64,000 bases of DNA from Candidatus Obscuribacterales bacterium (GTDB lineage Bacteria; Cyanobacteriota; Vampirovibrionia; Obscuribacterales; Obscuribacteraceae). A program made the position numbers and the translations under genes. Shown here in pieces: positions 35,435-43,719 of this stretch; within the stretch, counting starts at the first letter, position 1, and each line of letters opens with the position of its first letter. The notes under the pieces were generated by a model, which was given only the letters and a program-made list of their open reading frames with translations, made no database searches and had not been told where the DNA came from. The stretch lies in the NCBI GenBank assembly GCA_019747875.1, contig JAIEQI010000002.1, positions 1 through 64,000 on the forward strand. Direction: 5' to 3'.

Positions 35435-36310
35435 CTAGATGCTCTCCGGAAGCTGTCGTGTGAATTGGCTTTGACTGATATTCTTAAACTGCTCCTGTTC
35501 AATCGTGCGGCGTTTAAGGATAGCCAGCCGGTCAAGTTGGAGTTCGGGGTCTCTGTACGGGATGGCCGAATGCGTCTTTAGACTGGCAAGTTCGTCTGCC
35601 GGAAGCTCAGTAAAGTCGAAGTCGCAATCCGAGTTACCGCCCAAGTAGGCTATTGTGCCCCCTGCTTTCGCCCCTACTTTTGGAGTTCGCCCCACAGAGA
35701 AGCCCGATTGAATAAATCCCCCTTTAACGGCAGTGGCTAAACTGTAGGTCAAGACAGCTCCGTTGTCTGGTCTGAGCAGTTGTTTATAGAGTGAAAATAT
35801 CTCGAAGGTCCAGAGCTCAGGCATGCGGTTGGGGGAGAAGGGATCGTGAAAAACAAGATCGACCTCCGCGTTTGGGTTATCTTCTCTCAGCCTGACCAAT
35901 TGCTGTGGCAAAGATGAATGGTGCAGCCTCACAATTAGACTGAGCGGACCTGTCACCACTTGCTTTTGCAATTCAAAAATCTTTCCTAACTCTTTGAATT
36001 TCTCGAAACTTAGTACCGTGGGCAGTGCATTTACCAAATTGGGATCGTTGTCTATTGCATCGATGACTACCCTTCCTTCGAGTTTCTGTTCAATGGCTTC
36101 GGCAAGAAGCACAAAGCTGTTATAACCAAGTCCGAAACAGGCATCGATCAAGTGCAAGTATCGCGTCCGTTTAAGCCGCTTCAATGCCCCTGAAGGATTC
36201 ACGTAACATAACAATGCTTCGGTATAGGCACCGGCGCGATTATGGTAGTGTTCGCCAGTTTGCGCATGACGCAAGGTGAGAGAGCCATCTTCTGTTGAAA
36301 CAAAATCCAC
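35435..36310 (-). CDS. MnmC-like methyltransferase
   Basis: The product of 291 residues resembles the methyltransferase domain of MnmC, which finishes the mnm5s2U modification of tRNA wobble uridine. Visible are the SLTLRHAQTGEHYHNRAGA start, the AdoMet loop LIDACFGLGYNSFVL, an acidic VIDAIDNDP strand end, VDLVFHDPFSPNRMPELWT and TYSLATAVKGGF with the GGTIAYLGG tail. The oxidoreductase half of the E. coli fusion enzyme is missing, as in many bacteria. It starts with GTG, preceded by AGGAA, 9 bases after the stop of the kinase-TPR gene. The exact substrate is inferred from family only. Confidence 0.78.
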   Translation of the reverse strand: MDFVSTEDGSLTLRHAQTGEHYHNRAGAYTEALLCYVNPSGALKRLKRTRYLHLIDACFGLGYNSFVLLAEAIEQKLEGRVVIDAIDNDPNLVNALPTVLSFEKFKELGKIFELQKQVVTGPLSLIVRLHHSSLPQQLVRLREDNPNAEVDLVFHDPFSPNRMPELWTFEIFSLYKQLLRPDNGAVLTYSLATAVKGGFIQSGFSVGRTPKVGAKAGGTIAYLGGNSDCDFDFTELPADELASLKTHSAIPYRDPELQLDRLAILKRRTIEQEQFKNISQSQFTRQLPESI

Positions 36311-36319
36311 GAAAAGTTC

Positions 36320-38245
36320 CTAGTGAATGGTGGCAGCCCGCTTTTCCAGTGGAATTGCTTCGTCGTCGCGACCGGCTGCGCGTAACAAAGCCGCATAGTC
36401 TTCAAGGCAGGTTTTTACAAGGTCACCACTGCTTCCGCATTCTGATTCTGCCAGAGACAGTGCTTCTTTAGCTAAGGCTTCACCTGCAGCTATTTGTCCT
36501 TTGGCTGTATAAACCCTCACCATATTGCATTCAGCTAAAATGAGACCAGACTTTTCTTTGCCACCACAAACACGAGCGATCTCCAACTGGCGCGCAAAGT
36601 ATTTTTCTGCCTCTTTAAACTTTTGCTGCTGGACACAGGTCGCTGCAAGTAGCGCATACATTGCGGGCAATGCTGCTGCGTTCTTGCCTGATGCAGATTC
36701 TCTCAATTCAATTGCTCTTTTGATTAGCTTCTCTGCAAATTCGTTATGGTTGTGTTGATTGCATAACGCGGCGGCGGCGTTGAGGCGATAAATAACTTGT
36801 TCGTATGTTTCCGGATCCCCGCCATCTTTCATAGGCTCTGGCGCTTCTGCTAAAGCGCTTTTGGCCATGCGCTCAAGTTCGGCATTTGTGACACCGTAAT
36901 TTTGAGTCAACTCGTTTTGGATGATTCGTTGTTGTTTTAATCGGGCTTCTTGCATGGCGATGTAATTGCCTTGCTTCTTGAAAATGCGCGCGAGCAGCTC
37001 AAGTGTCTTGCTCTCGTCCATGCCGCCATCATTAGTTTTCGACGCCCATTCCATAGCCTTGACTGCATAAGGAAGAGCCTGTTTGTAATTGCCCCGATCG
37101 AAAAGTCCTTGCGCGTTGTCTATATTTTTCTGCCAGCCCATTTGAATGAAGGTTGGGTACGCATAGCTAGCACCAAAAGCTAACAGCACAATTAAGATCA
37201 ATCCAGCAGTTACAATCTTGCTTATTATTCGATGACGTCTGGCAAACTCGCGTTTAACCATTGCTACGCGCCCGGAAAAACTTGCGTTCACGTTCTCCGG
37301 AACAGAACGTAGTTTTTGTAGATCCTCAATAAATTCCTCCATATCGGAGTATCTATCGGCAGGATTTTTCTCCAGCATCCGGAAAATTATTTCTTCCAAC
37401 CGTTCTGGAATGTCAGTACGTGGCGCTACTTCTGCAAATGGTTTTGGAATCTCGGAGATGTGTTTTCGCATTGTCTCCATGGCTGTCTTGCCCATGTGTG
37501 CCGGAACACCGATCAGCGATTCATAAAACACTGCACCAAGTGAATAGATATCCGACCTTTTGTCGAGCACCTTGCCCTGGCATTGCTCAGGGCTCATGTA
37601 TAGAGGACTACCGAAAACCTCCCCGGTTTGCGTAAGCCGCTGAAGAGAATCCTCACCATCGAGAACTTTAGCTATACCGAAATCCACAATGCGCGCGAGC
37701 TCGTTATCGTCAGGTCCATCCGAGAGCATAATATTGCTCGGCTTCATATCGCGATGCAGCACGCCGGCATTGTGCGCTGCTACAAGTCCAGATGCAACTT
37801 GAATGAAAATACCAATCGCTCGTTCGTAGGATAAACGACCAACAACTTCTAGTTCGTCGCCGAGGCTTCGTCCCTCTACAAGGTCCATAACCAGGTAAAC
37901 TTGTCCATTCGGTTCCATTCCAAAATCATGAACCTGAACGACATTTGGATGCGAGAACGTTCCAGCTATCCAGGCTTCTTGCTGAAAACGCTTGAGCGAA
38001 TTTTGATCAGCAGCAAGATGAGAATGCAAAACCTTGAGCGCGAGCATTCGTTTCATCAGCGTATGCTCGGTTTTATAAACTGAACTCATTCCGCCGCGAC
38101 CAAGAAGCGAAATGATCAAATACTTTTCTGCCAGCGTTTGTCCGAGCAAAGGATCGTCGATGCCGTCAAACTCGTCAGGTTTGAAGGTTCGCATTGCCGG
38201 GCTCGATTTTCCCGAAGTTTTGTGTTGTTCGTTTTGGCTGCTCAC
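36320..38245 (-). CDS. Ser/Thr protein kinase with membrane helix and TPR-like C-terminus
   Basis: The 641-residue product has a kinase domain (about 42-320) with LGRGGMSSVYKTEHT, ALKVL, HRDMKPSNIM, IVDFGIAKV and GSPLYMSPEQ, all intact, so it should be active. A membrane helix follows (about 345-367). The C-terminal part (about 378-640), probably outside the cytosol, is helical with TPR-like pairs (NAQGLFDRGNYKQALPYAVKAM; KEAEKYFARQLEIAR; GEALAKEALSLAES). The GTG start lacks a strong site; an ATG at 38194 is an alternative. The quinone oxidoreductase gene ends 16 bases upstream and the MnmC-like gene starts 9 bases downstream, so one operon is likely. Confidence 0.88.
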   Translation of the reverse strand: MSSQNEQHKTSGKSSPAMRTFKPDEFDGIDDPLLGQTLAEKYLIISLLGRGGMSSVYKTEHTLMKRMLALKVLHSHLAADQNSLKRFQQEAWIAGTFSHPNVVQVHDFGMEPNGQVYLVMDLVEGRSLGDELEVVGRLSYERAIGIFIQVASGLVAAHNAGVLHRDMKPSNIMLSDGPDDNELARIVDFGIAKVLDGEDSLQRLTQTGEVFGSPLYMSPEQCQGKVLDKRSDIYSLGAVFYESLIGVPAHMGKTAMETMRKHISEIPKPFAEVAPRTDIPERLEEIIFRMLEKNPADRYSDMEEFIEDLQKLRSVPENVNASFSGRVAMVKREFARRHRIISKIVTAGLILIVLLAFGASYAYPTFIQMGWQKNIDNAQGLFDRGNYKQALPYAVKAMEWASKTNDGGMDESKTLELLARIFKKQGNYIAMQEARLKQQRIIQNELTQNYGVTNAELERMAKSALAEAPEPMKDGGDPETYEQVIYRLNAAAALCNQHNHNEFAEKLIKRAIELRESASGKNAAALPAMYALLAATCVQQQKFKEAEKYFARQLEIARVCGGKEKSGLILAECNMVRVYTAKGQIAAGEALAKEALSLAESECGSSGDLVKTCLEDYAALLRAAGRDDEAIPLEKRAATIH

Positions 38246-38261
38246 TTAATGAGTTTTTGCC

Positions 38262-39248
38262 TTATTTTGATAGCTCAAGTACTATCTTACCGAAATTCTT
38301 GTTTTTATCCATGAATTCATGAGCCTCAGAGGCTTGTGCGAGCGGAAGAACCTTGTCTATCATCGGTTTTAGAAGCCCCTTCTCAATTAGAGGAACAATA
38401 TGGTTCTCCAGCATCCTGGTAGCGAGAATCTTCTCTTCAAGCGGTCGCATTCGTAAGGTCGTTCCTTTTATAGTGACCCGCTTCCTTAATACTTGGCCGA
38501 AATCCACATCGCAATGTAATCCGGCGACCAGCCCGACAACGATGATGCGTCCTTTCGTCGCAACGCAGTGAACGTCCTCATTAATGTAATGCCCGCCCAC
38601 GAGCTCCACAATAATGTCCGCGCCTGCACCATTTGTGATGCTCTTCACCTGTTCGGCAAATTTCCCGTCGCGAATGATTAATCCATGATCCAGTCCGCAG
38701 CTGCGCGCTCTTTGGATTTTATCTTCGGATCTGGCTGTGCCAATTACGCGAGCGCCGAATAATTTTCCGAGCTGCAATGCTGCGACGCCAACGCCGCTTC
38801 CGACTGCGTGGATCAACACGGTCTCACCGGAGGCAAGTACGCATTGGCTTACCATCGCGTCATATGCCGTGATGAATACCTCTGGTACTGCGGCTGCCTC
38901 CACGAAGGATAGATTTACCGGCATGCGAGCAACGCAACGTGAATGAGCGATCACGAAATCGGCATAAGTGCCACCACCTGCGATGCCGAATACTTTGTCT
39001 CCGACCTGCAGGTGATCGACGCCCGGCCCCAATTCTTCGATTACACCGGCAAATTCCAAACCTGGTATATCCGGCGGTGAATCAGGCGGCGATGGATAGT
39101 GTCCCATTCGTTGAAGTGAATCTGCACGGTTTACACCGGCTGCTTTGACACGGACTTTGACCTCGCCCTTGCCTGCTTGGGGATCTGCTGCTTCTTCCAG
39201 TGTAAGAACTTCTGGCCCGCCCGGACGCTTAATTACAATAGCCCGCAT
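38262..39248 (-). CDS. NAD(P)H:quinone oxidoreductase, PIG3-type
   Basis: The 328-residue product belongs to the zinc-free MDR superfamily of quinone/alkene reductases. The GroES-like half shows VKAAGVNRADSLQRMGHYP and PGLEFAGVIEELG; the Rossmann half carries IHAVGSGVGVAALQLG, GTARSEDK and IIVELVGGHYINED. The motif VNRADSLQR is typical of the PIG3 group. AGGTGAACAA precedes the ATG, a good ribosome site. It leads the operon with the kinase-TPR and MnmC-like genes. Substrate remains open: quinone, or an enone. Confidence 0.9.
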   Translation of the reverse strand: MRAIVIKRPGGPEVLTLEEAADPQAGKGEVKVRVKAAGVNRADSLQRMGHYPSPPDSPPDIPGLEFAGVIEELGPGVDHLQVGDKVFGIAGGGTYADFVIAHSRCVARMPVNLSFVEAAAVPEVFITAYDAMVSQCVLASGETVLIHAVGSGVGVAALQLGKLFGARVIGTARSEDKIQRARSCGLDHGLIIRDGKFAEQVKSITNGAGADIIVELVGGHYINEDVHCVATKGRIIVVGLVAGLHCDVDFGQVLRKRVTIKGTTLRMRPLEEKILATRMLENHIVPLIEKGLLKPMIDKVLPLAQASEAHEFMDKNKNFGKIVLELSK

Positions 39249-39277
39249 TTGTTCACCTGAAATTAGGGGTAATTAGC

Positions 39278-39307
39278 CGACAAGCCAGCCTTTCGGCCAG
39301 CTTGTCG
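39278..39307 (-). terminator. Hairpin after the LEA-like gene
   Basis: CGACAAGC (minus strand) pairs with GCTTGTCG with an extended inner stem and a GAAA tetraloop. It lies between the end of the LEA-like gene and the start of the oxidoreductase. There is no good T tract, so termination is only possible. Confidence 0.45.
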
Positions 39308-39347
39308 AATAGTATATCCAGCTTATCGATTAAGTTGCTGTTAGTGC

Positions 39348-39911
39348 TTACTTACCGACTGCGTCTTTGCCGACTTTCTCGGTCCCCTTGACGACGGCTT
39401 TACCAGCTGTTGCTGTGTCTTTTACTGCGTCTTTGGTGACGGTTTCAGTCGTTTTTACAGCGTCTTTGGTAGCTTTTTCGCTGCCTTTGACAACGTCTTT
39501 GGTAACGCCTGCAGCGCCCTTAACTGTGTCTTTGGTAGCGCCGGCAGCACCTTTGACGGCGTCTTTGGTAACGCCAGCGGCACCTTTAACGGTGTCCTTG
39601 GTTACTGTGCCAGTTCCCTTGACGACGTCTGTTCCGACTTTGACGGTACCTTTTGCAGCATCGCCAACACCTTTCTCGGTCATCTTGACGGCGCCTTCGG
39701 TGCCTTTTACAACTCCCTTAGCGCTGTCTTTTATAACACCTTCGCTTCCTTTCACAAGGACGCTGGCGCCTTTTTTCAATTCGACTACTGCCTTCTTGAA
39801 TTTTCCAGGCTCCTTAGCACCGTCAGTAACGGCCTTGTCTTCGTCCGCTTGGACTGCGGGCATGATGGCAAGCGACGCAATTGCTGCCAGTACAAAGAAC
39901 TTTTTGTCCAT
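39348..39911 (-). CDS. Exported LEA-like 11-residue repeat protein
   Basis: The product has 187 residues. The ATG at 39911 is chosen because GGGAGGG is 5 bases upstream; the frame runs further but that part is antisense to the corA leader. A signal peptide (KKFFVLAAIASLAIMPAVQA, cleavage near residue 22) is followed by a Lys/Ala/Gly/Thr/Val region in which an 11-residue unit, TKDAVKGAAGV, recurs about 8-10 times in register (about residues 85-187). This is the pattern of group 3 LEA proteins, which form amphipathic helices on drying. Periplasmic placement is less usual. Its function is not shown; desiccation or osmotic protection is inference. Confidence 0.75.
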   Translation of the reverse strand: MDKKFFVLAAIASLAIMPAVQADEDKAVTDGAKEPGKFKKAVVELKKGASVLVKGSEGVIKDSAKGVVKGTEGAVKMTEKGVGDAAKGTVKVGTDVVKGTGTVTKDTVKGAAGVTKDAVKGAAGATKDTVKGAAGVTKDVVKGSEKATKDAVKTTETVTKDAVKDTATAGKAVVKGTEKVGKDAVGK

Positions 39912-40028
39912 GACTTCCCTCCCGGTCATCAAAACAATTTGAACCTTTCCAGTATACAGAAGTGTGGGTGTGCCTTCCCGGAAATGGGGCAATTATGTGG
40001 TAATTTGACGGGGTTCACTGGTCGATTG

Positions 40029-41081
40029 ATGGAAGCGATGTCAACTGAGAACAGCACTGCACCCGATGGGATAGAAAAAGCCGACAACTGTTTTTTGATC
40101 GAATGGACTGGCTATGGTCCAGACGGCTATGAAGAATTGACACTAAATTCGGTGGCAGCGGCAAAGGAAAAATTGGCCAAGTATCCGGTGAATTGGATCA
40201 ATGTAGAGGCGTGCAAGGATCCGCTGATTTTCGATCAGTTCAGAGTTGCATTCAATTTACATGAGTTGGCAGTTGAAGATTGCACGACTGTCCACCAGAG
40301 ATCGAAGGTAGAGGATTATCGCAGCCATCTTTTTATCGTGACGCGAATGCCTCTCCATATGGATTCTGGCGAAACCGAACAGTTGGGCATGTTTTTAGGC
40401 GACCGTTTTGTCCTTTGCTTTCAGGATGAAGAAGGTGGCGATTGTTTGGACACCGTCAGGGAGCGCATCCGCAAAGGCTATGGAGATATCCGAAACCATG
40501 GCAGTGACTATTTGTGTTATGCGATTATCGACGCCGTAGTTGATGCGTATTTTCCGGTTCTGAATAAGCTGAGTGAGCGAATTGACAATTTAGAAGACGT
40601 AATTTTAGAGTCGGATCGCAAAGATATTTCGGCTGAGATCCACAAGATGAAACGGGAAGTATTGAGCTTGCGCAGGGCAGTCTGGCCTCTACGCGACGCG
40701 ATTAATACATTGGTGCGAGATAGTCATCCCTTTCTATCTGATACCACTCGTATCTACTTGCGCGATTGCTACGATCACATCGCCCGCATAATTGATCTCG
40801 TCGAAATGTATCGAGAGCTAACCATCGACATGATGGATATTCATCTCAGCATGGTGAACAATCGGATGAACGAAATTATCAAAGTGTTGACAGTTATCAC
40901 AACGATCTTCATTCCGCCGACATTTATCGCCGGAGTCTATGGCATGAACTTCAATCCTGAAGTGTCGAAATTCAACATGCCTGAGTTGAACTGGTTCTTT
41001 GGATATTTCTTCGCACTTGCTTTGATGATCTTTACTTCAATTGCAATTCTTGCTCTCTTGCGTTCAAAGAAGTGGATTTAG
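40029..41081 (+). CDS. corA: CorA-type magnesium transporter
   Basis: CorA proteins are pentameric Mg2+/Co2+ channels of the inner membrane. The 350-residue product has the large cytosolic N-terminal domain and two C-terminal helices (about 285-305 and 318-340). The signature GMN (VYGMNFNPEV) ends the first helix, as required. The loop FNMPELNW carries acidic residues. The frame is open upstream to 39849, but that part is antisense to the LEA-like gene; ATG at 40029 or 40038 is a sensible start. The end overlaps the convergent gene at 41078 by 4 bases. Confidence 0.92.
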   Translation: MEAMSTENSTAPDGIEKADNCFLIEWTGYGPDGYEELTLNSVAAAKEKLAKYPVNWINVEACKDPLIFDQFRVAFNLHELAVEDCTTVHQRSKVEDYRSHLFIVTRMPLHMDSGETEQLGMFLGDRFVLCFQDEEGGDCLDTVRERIRKGYGDIRNHGSDYLCYAIIDAVVDAYFPVLNKLSERIDNLEDVILESDRKDISAEIHKMKREVLSLRRAVWPLRDAINTLVRDSHPFLSDTTRIYLRDCYDHIARIIDLVEMYRELTIDMMDIHLSMVNNRMNEIIKVLTVITTIFIPPTFIAGVYGMNFNPEVSKFNMPELNWFFGYFFALALMIFTSIAILALLRSKKWI

Positions 41082-42904
41082 AACTCACCTTTGATTCCAA
41101 GTCTGTATCGTCTGTAAAACTGCCCATCCGTTAAAGTATGATTTTCACTTGTCGGCATCAAGAATTGATGGCGACTGCCCGGTTGAAGAGTTTTTCCATC
41201 CAAAGTTGGAATTCCACTTGGAGTTTTTCCCCATTGCAGTATTCGTCCGATCACGTCTGGCCCTCGATCTCCAATGTCTTCCCAGAGAATTATTTTGTCT
41301 CCAGGTTTGATTTCTTGGCTGACATTCTTGATCGGTTCGTCATTTACTACGGGCCTATACATCCTCGTTGATTCCGTCATAACGATCTTGCCGGACTTGT
41401 CTACATTTACTACAGGCAAATGAGTCGGACCATCAGACAGCGTCATTTTGTTTTTCAGCAGATCGGTCAGATACTTTATTTGCACATCAGGCTTGAGTTG
41501 ATGGACGCTACCATCAGGATTTTTGAATTCAACGAATCCGCGATTGCCAGCATCAGATTTCAGATCGATCTTCCCATTCCAATTATAAGTATAGTTGTCA
41601 TGGGCGACCTGCCAGCTGCCATTCTTTTCTGGTCGGATAACCATCTGGCTATTTTTTGCGCCGTCTCTCAATCGAATTTCTTCCACAGTCCCGTCAGCTT
41701 TGTAAGTTACGGAGGCTGCTTGACCATCCTTCTGAACGAGCTTTTGAAGGTTATTGTTTTTGTACTCGCGATAGCTGCCATTATCCATTATAACGTTAGC
41801 GCCATTGTATTTAACCAGGCTCGGATCAAATCCTGGCTTATCTACATACAGATTTTGGAAACCCTGGTTATTGGGCTTGAAAACGGATACGTAATTATCG
41901 TATCCAGCTCCAAAAGGCTTTCCGTCTCGAAGGATTGCGAGTGTTCCGTCAGCTGTCTGATTAACCGAAAGACCGTCGACCCACCATCTTGCTCTCCTCA
42001 TCTCGCGGGCAAATCTGGCGCTGGTGCTCCAGGTACCATCAGTCATTTTTGATAGGGTTTCGTGAATGATGTACGATCTGTCTTCATATGCAGGGCGCTC
42101 GATTACGGCTTTGACTACGTTGCCATTGGCATCACGTTTAATATCCAAGACCTTATGACTGTCATCAGCTTGAAATGATACAGGGCGCGAATCTAGCTTT
42201 TGCCTCATTGCATTTGCATACGCATTTTGCGCGTAACTCAGTCCTCCAAAGACTGCTCCAAATGTTCCGTACTGGAATGTATCTGTCAGTACCTCACTGC
42301 CGGATGCAAATCTTTGTTCTTTTACTATGCTATTAATCTCGGCTCTTGCAACGCCGGCTATGGACCCTGTCAGGGCGCCATGTCCAACGCTGGCTAAAAG
42401 AGTTCTGGCTTCTGGGACTGCAAATATACCGAGTTTGTCGACTCCAGCCGCCGTCGCTCCCATTACTGCGAATGTGCCGGCACCGACTGTCGCCGCTTTC
42501 AATCGATCGCCGAAGAAGTTCTTGCTGTTGGGATCGCTTTCCAGTAGCAAGCCTTCGTAGACTGCTCCTGTTAAAGCCATGCGCCCAACCTGGGACCCTG
42601 TGCTTATACCGTTCAACCCGATTTTCTCAAAAGCAGGAGCGGCTGCTTTGTGGAGCAGATAAAAATCTATTGCCGCGCCGGTCATTGAACCGGCCATTCC
42701 GGCAAGCGATCCTGTATCCGGGGCTCCTGTCAGTTGGAGCTTCGGAACGTGCTCTGATTGAATTGCTTTGCTGCCAACTTGCAGAATCGCGTTAACCGGT
42801 GATTCTATTCCGGTGTGGACGAGCCCTTTTGCAAATTGTTCAATGCCATAACCAATACCTGCTTTGGACGATGAGTCCAAAAGACTTTCTACGTTGTGAC
42901 TCAT
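41078..42904 (-). CDS. Large signal-less protein sharing a hydrophobic N-terminal domain with the EEP protein
   Basis: No family is recognised for this 608-residue product. The N-terminal 240 residues are Gly/Ala-rich and hydrophobic (AGMAGSMTGAAIDFYLLHKA; TVGAGTFAVMGATAAG; GHGALTGSIAGVARAE) and align by eye with the protein at 6462-8231, including a shared D-x-N...F...G.GTF pattern and an AS..EVL motif. The rest is beta-rich, with DGT/DGS turn repeats (ADGTLAILRDGKPFG; KADGTVEEIRLRDG; NPDGSVHQLK), somewhat like YD-type repeats, then an IKPGDKIILWEDIGDRGPD segment and a His-containing tail. There is no signal peptide. The ATG at 42904 is preferred over a TTG at 42916. Confidence 0.68.
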   Translation of the reverse strand: MSHNVESLLDSSSKAGIGYGIEQFAKGLVHTGIESPVNAILQVGSKAIQSEHVPKLQLTGAPDTGSLAGMAGSMTGAAIDFYLLHKAAAPAFEKIGLNGISTGSQVGRMALTGAVYEGLLLESDPNSKNFFGDRLKAATVGAGTFAVMGATAAGVDKLGIFAVPEARTLLASVGHGALTGSIAGVARAEINSIVKEQRFASGSEVLTDTFQYGTFGAVFGGLSYAQNAYANAMRQKLDSRPVSFQADDSHKVLDIKRDANGNVVKAVIERPAYEDRSYIIHETLSKMTDGTWSTSARFAREMRRARWWVDGLSVNQTADGTLAILRDGKPFGAGYDNYVSVFKPNNQGFQNLYVDKPGFDPSLVKYNGANVIMDNGSYREYKNNNLQKLVQKDGQAASVTYKADGTVEEIRLRDGAKNSQMVIRPEKNGSWQVAHDNYTYNWNGKIDLKSDAGNRGFVEFKNPDGSVHQLKPDVQIKYLTDLLKNKMTLSDGPTHLPVVNVDKSGKIVMTESTRMYRPVVNDEPIKNVSQEIKPGDKIILWEDIGDRGPDVIGRILQWGKTPSGIPTLDGKTLQPGSRHQFLMPTSENHTLTDGQFYRRYRLGIKGEF

Positions 42905-43081
42905 TTGTCTACCCAAAAGTTATATAAGAGGGGGAAAACCTGTGGGGATTTTCTAGCACTCTTAAATACACGAATGGCCCGGCAAATTTCCCATGCCGAG
43001 AAAAGATTTGCGTGTATTGCGAGTCCGCGACTGTGCAATTGTGCACTCAAAGGTCGAAATGTCGCTGAGGAATCGACAAAC

Positions 43082-43087
43082 TATAAT
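43082..43087 (+). promoter_or_regulatory. -10 element upstream of the Usp gene
   Basis: TATAAT (43082-43087) sits 35 bases before the universal-stress gene start and 24 before its GGGAGG site. The -35 region (about 43060-43065, TGTCGC) matches poorly, so the promoter may be activated. Divergent gene 42904 starts 178 bases away. Confidence 0.45.
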
Positions 43088-43122
43088 AAGTAATGAACCG
43101 GTTAACTAAAGGGAGGCGCAAA

Positions 43123-43581
43123 ATGAAAGTACTTATTGCCGCCGACGAATCGGAATTTTCTCGTTCTGCTCTAGATTCCGTCCTGACCAGGCCCTGGCCG
43201 GATACTACCGAATTTTTGATATTAAGCGTGGTGCCTTTCATTCCACCGGCTTATGGCGATTGGCAGCTTGGCTATGCTTCCTCAGCCAGAGAAGCGCAAT
43301 CGGCGCTCAACACACTTCATCACTCGACGGTGCTCGAGTTTGAAACGGAAATGCGTCGGGCTTTTCCGGAGAGCCGAATTGAAGGAAAGGTGGTAACGGG
43401 AAGTATTAGGGACTGCATCGTTGATGAGGCCGAAACTTGGCAGGCAGATCTCATAGTGATGGGATCTCATGGAAGAACTGGAATGAGCCGTTTTCTCCTG
43501 GGTAGCGTGGCAGAATCAGTGCTTGGTCGTTCCCCTTGTTCTGTAGAGATTATCAGAATGCCAAAGGCTGTGAACCGCTAG
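43123..43581 (+). CDS. Universal stress protein (UspA family)
   Basis: The 152-residue product is a single-domain Usp. The nucleotide-binding motif is complete: VMGSHGRTGMSRFLLGSVAESVL (G-2x-G-9x-G-S/T form). The N-terminal strand is KVLIAADESEFSRSALDSVL. GGGAGG is well spaced before the ATG at 43123; the frame extends upstream but has no site. Usp proteins bind ATP or act in stress resistance; the exact role is unknown. A second, tandem-type Usp gene follows after 138 bases on the same strand. Confidence 0.9.
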   Translation: MKVLIAADESEFSRSALDSVLTRPWPDTTEFLILSVVPFIPPAYGDWQLGYASSAREAQSALNTLHHSTVLEFETEMRRAFPESRIEGKVVTGSIRDCIVDEAETWQADLIVMGSHGRTGMSRFLLGSVAESVLGRSPCSVEIIRMPKAVNR

Positions 43582-43719
43582 CTCGAGCCGCTGGACCAAT
43601 GTCGCCGTATCAATTCTCAACGCCTTAGTCAATTCCGGCGAAAGAGCTTAAGACTGCCAAAAAATCTCGAATCCCGTGGTATCCCTGTATGTAGGAAAGC
43701 GAGCAAGAGGGTTACCGTT

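Noticed and set aside
39367..39942. Plus-strand 191-codon frame opposite the LEA-like gene
   Set aside because: It mirrors the 33-base repeat units and lacks a ribosome site; the minus strand has a signal peptide and a good site.
39849..40028. Upstream extension of corA
   Set aside because: It is antisense to the signal-peptide region of the LEA-like gene and adds sequence not found in CorA proteins.
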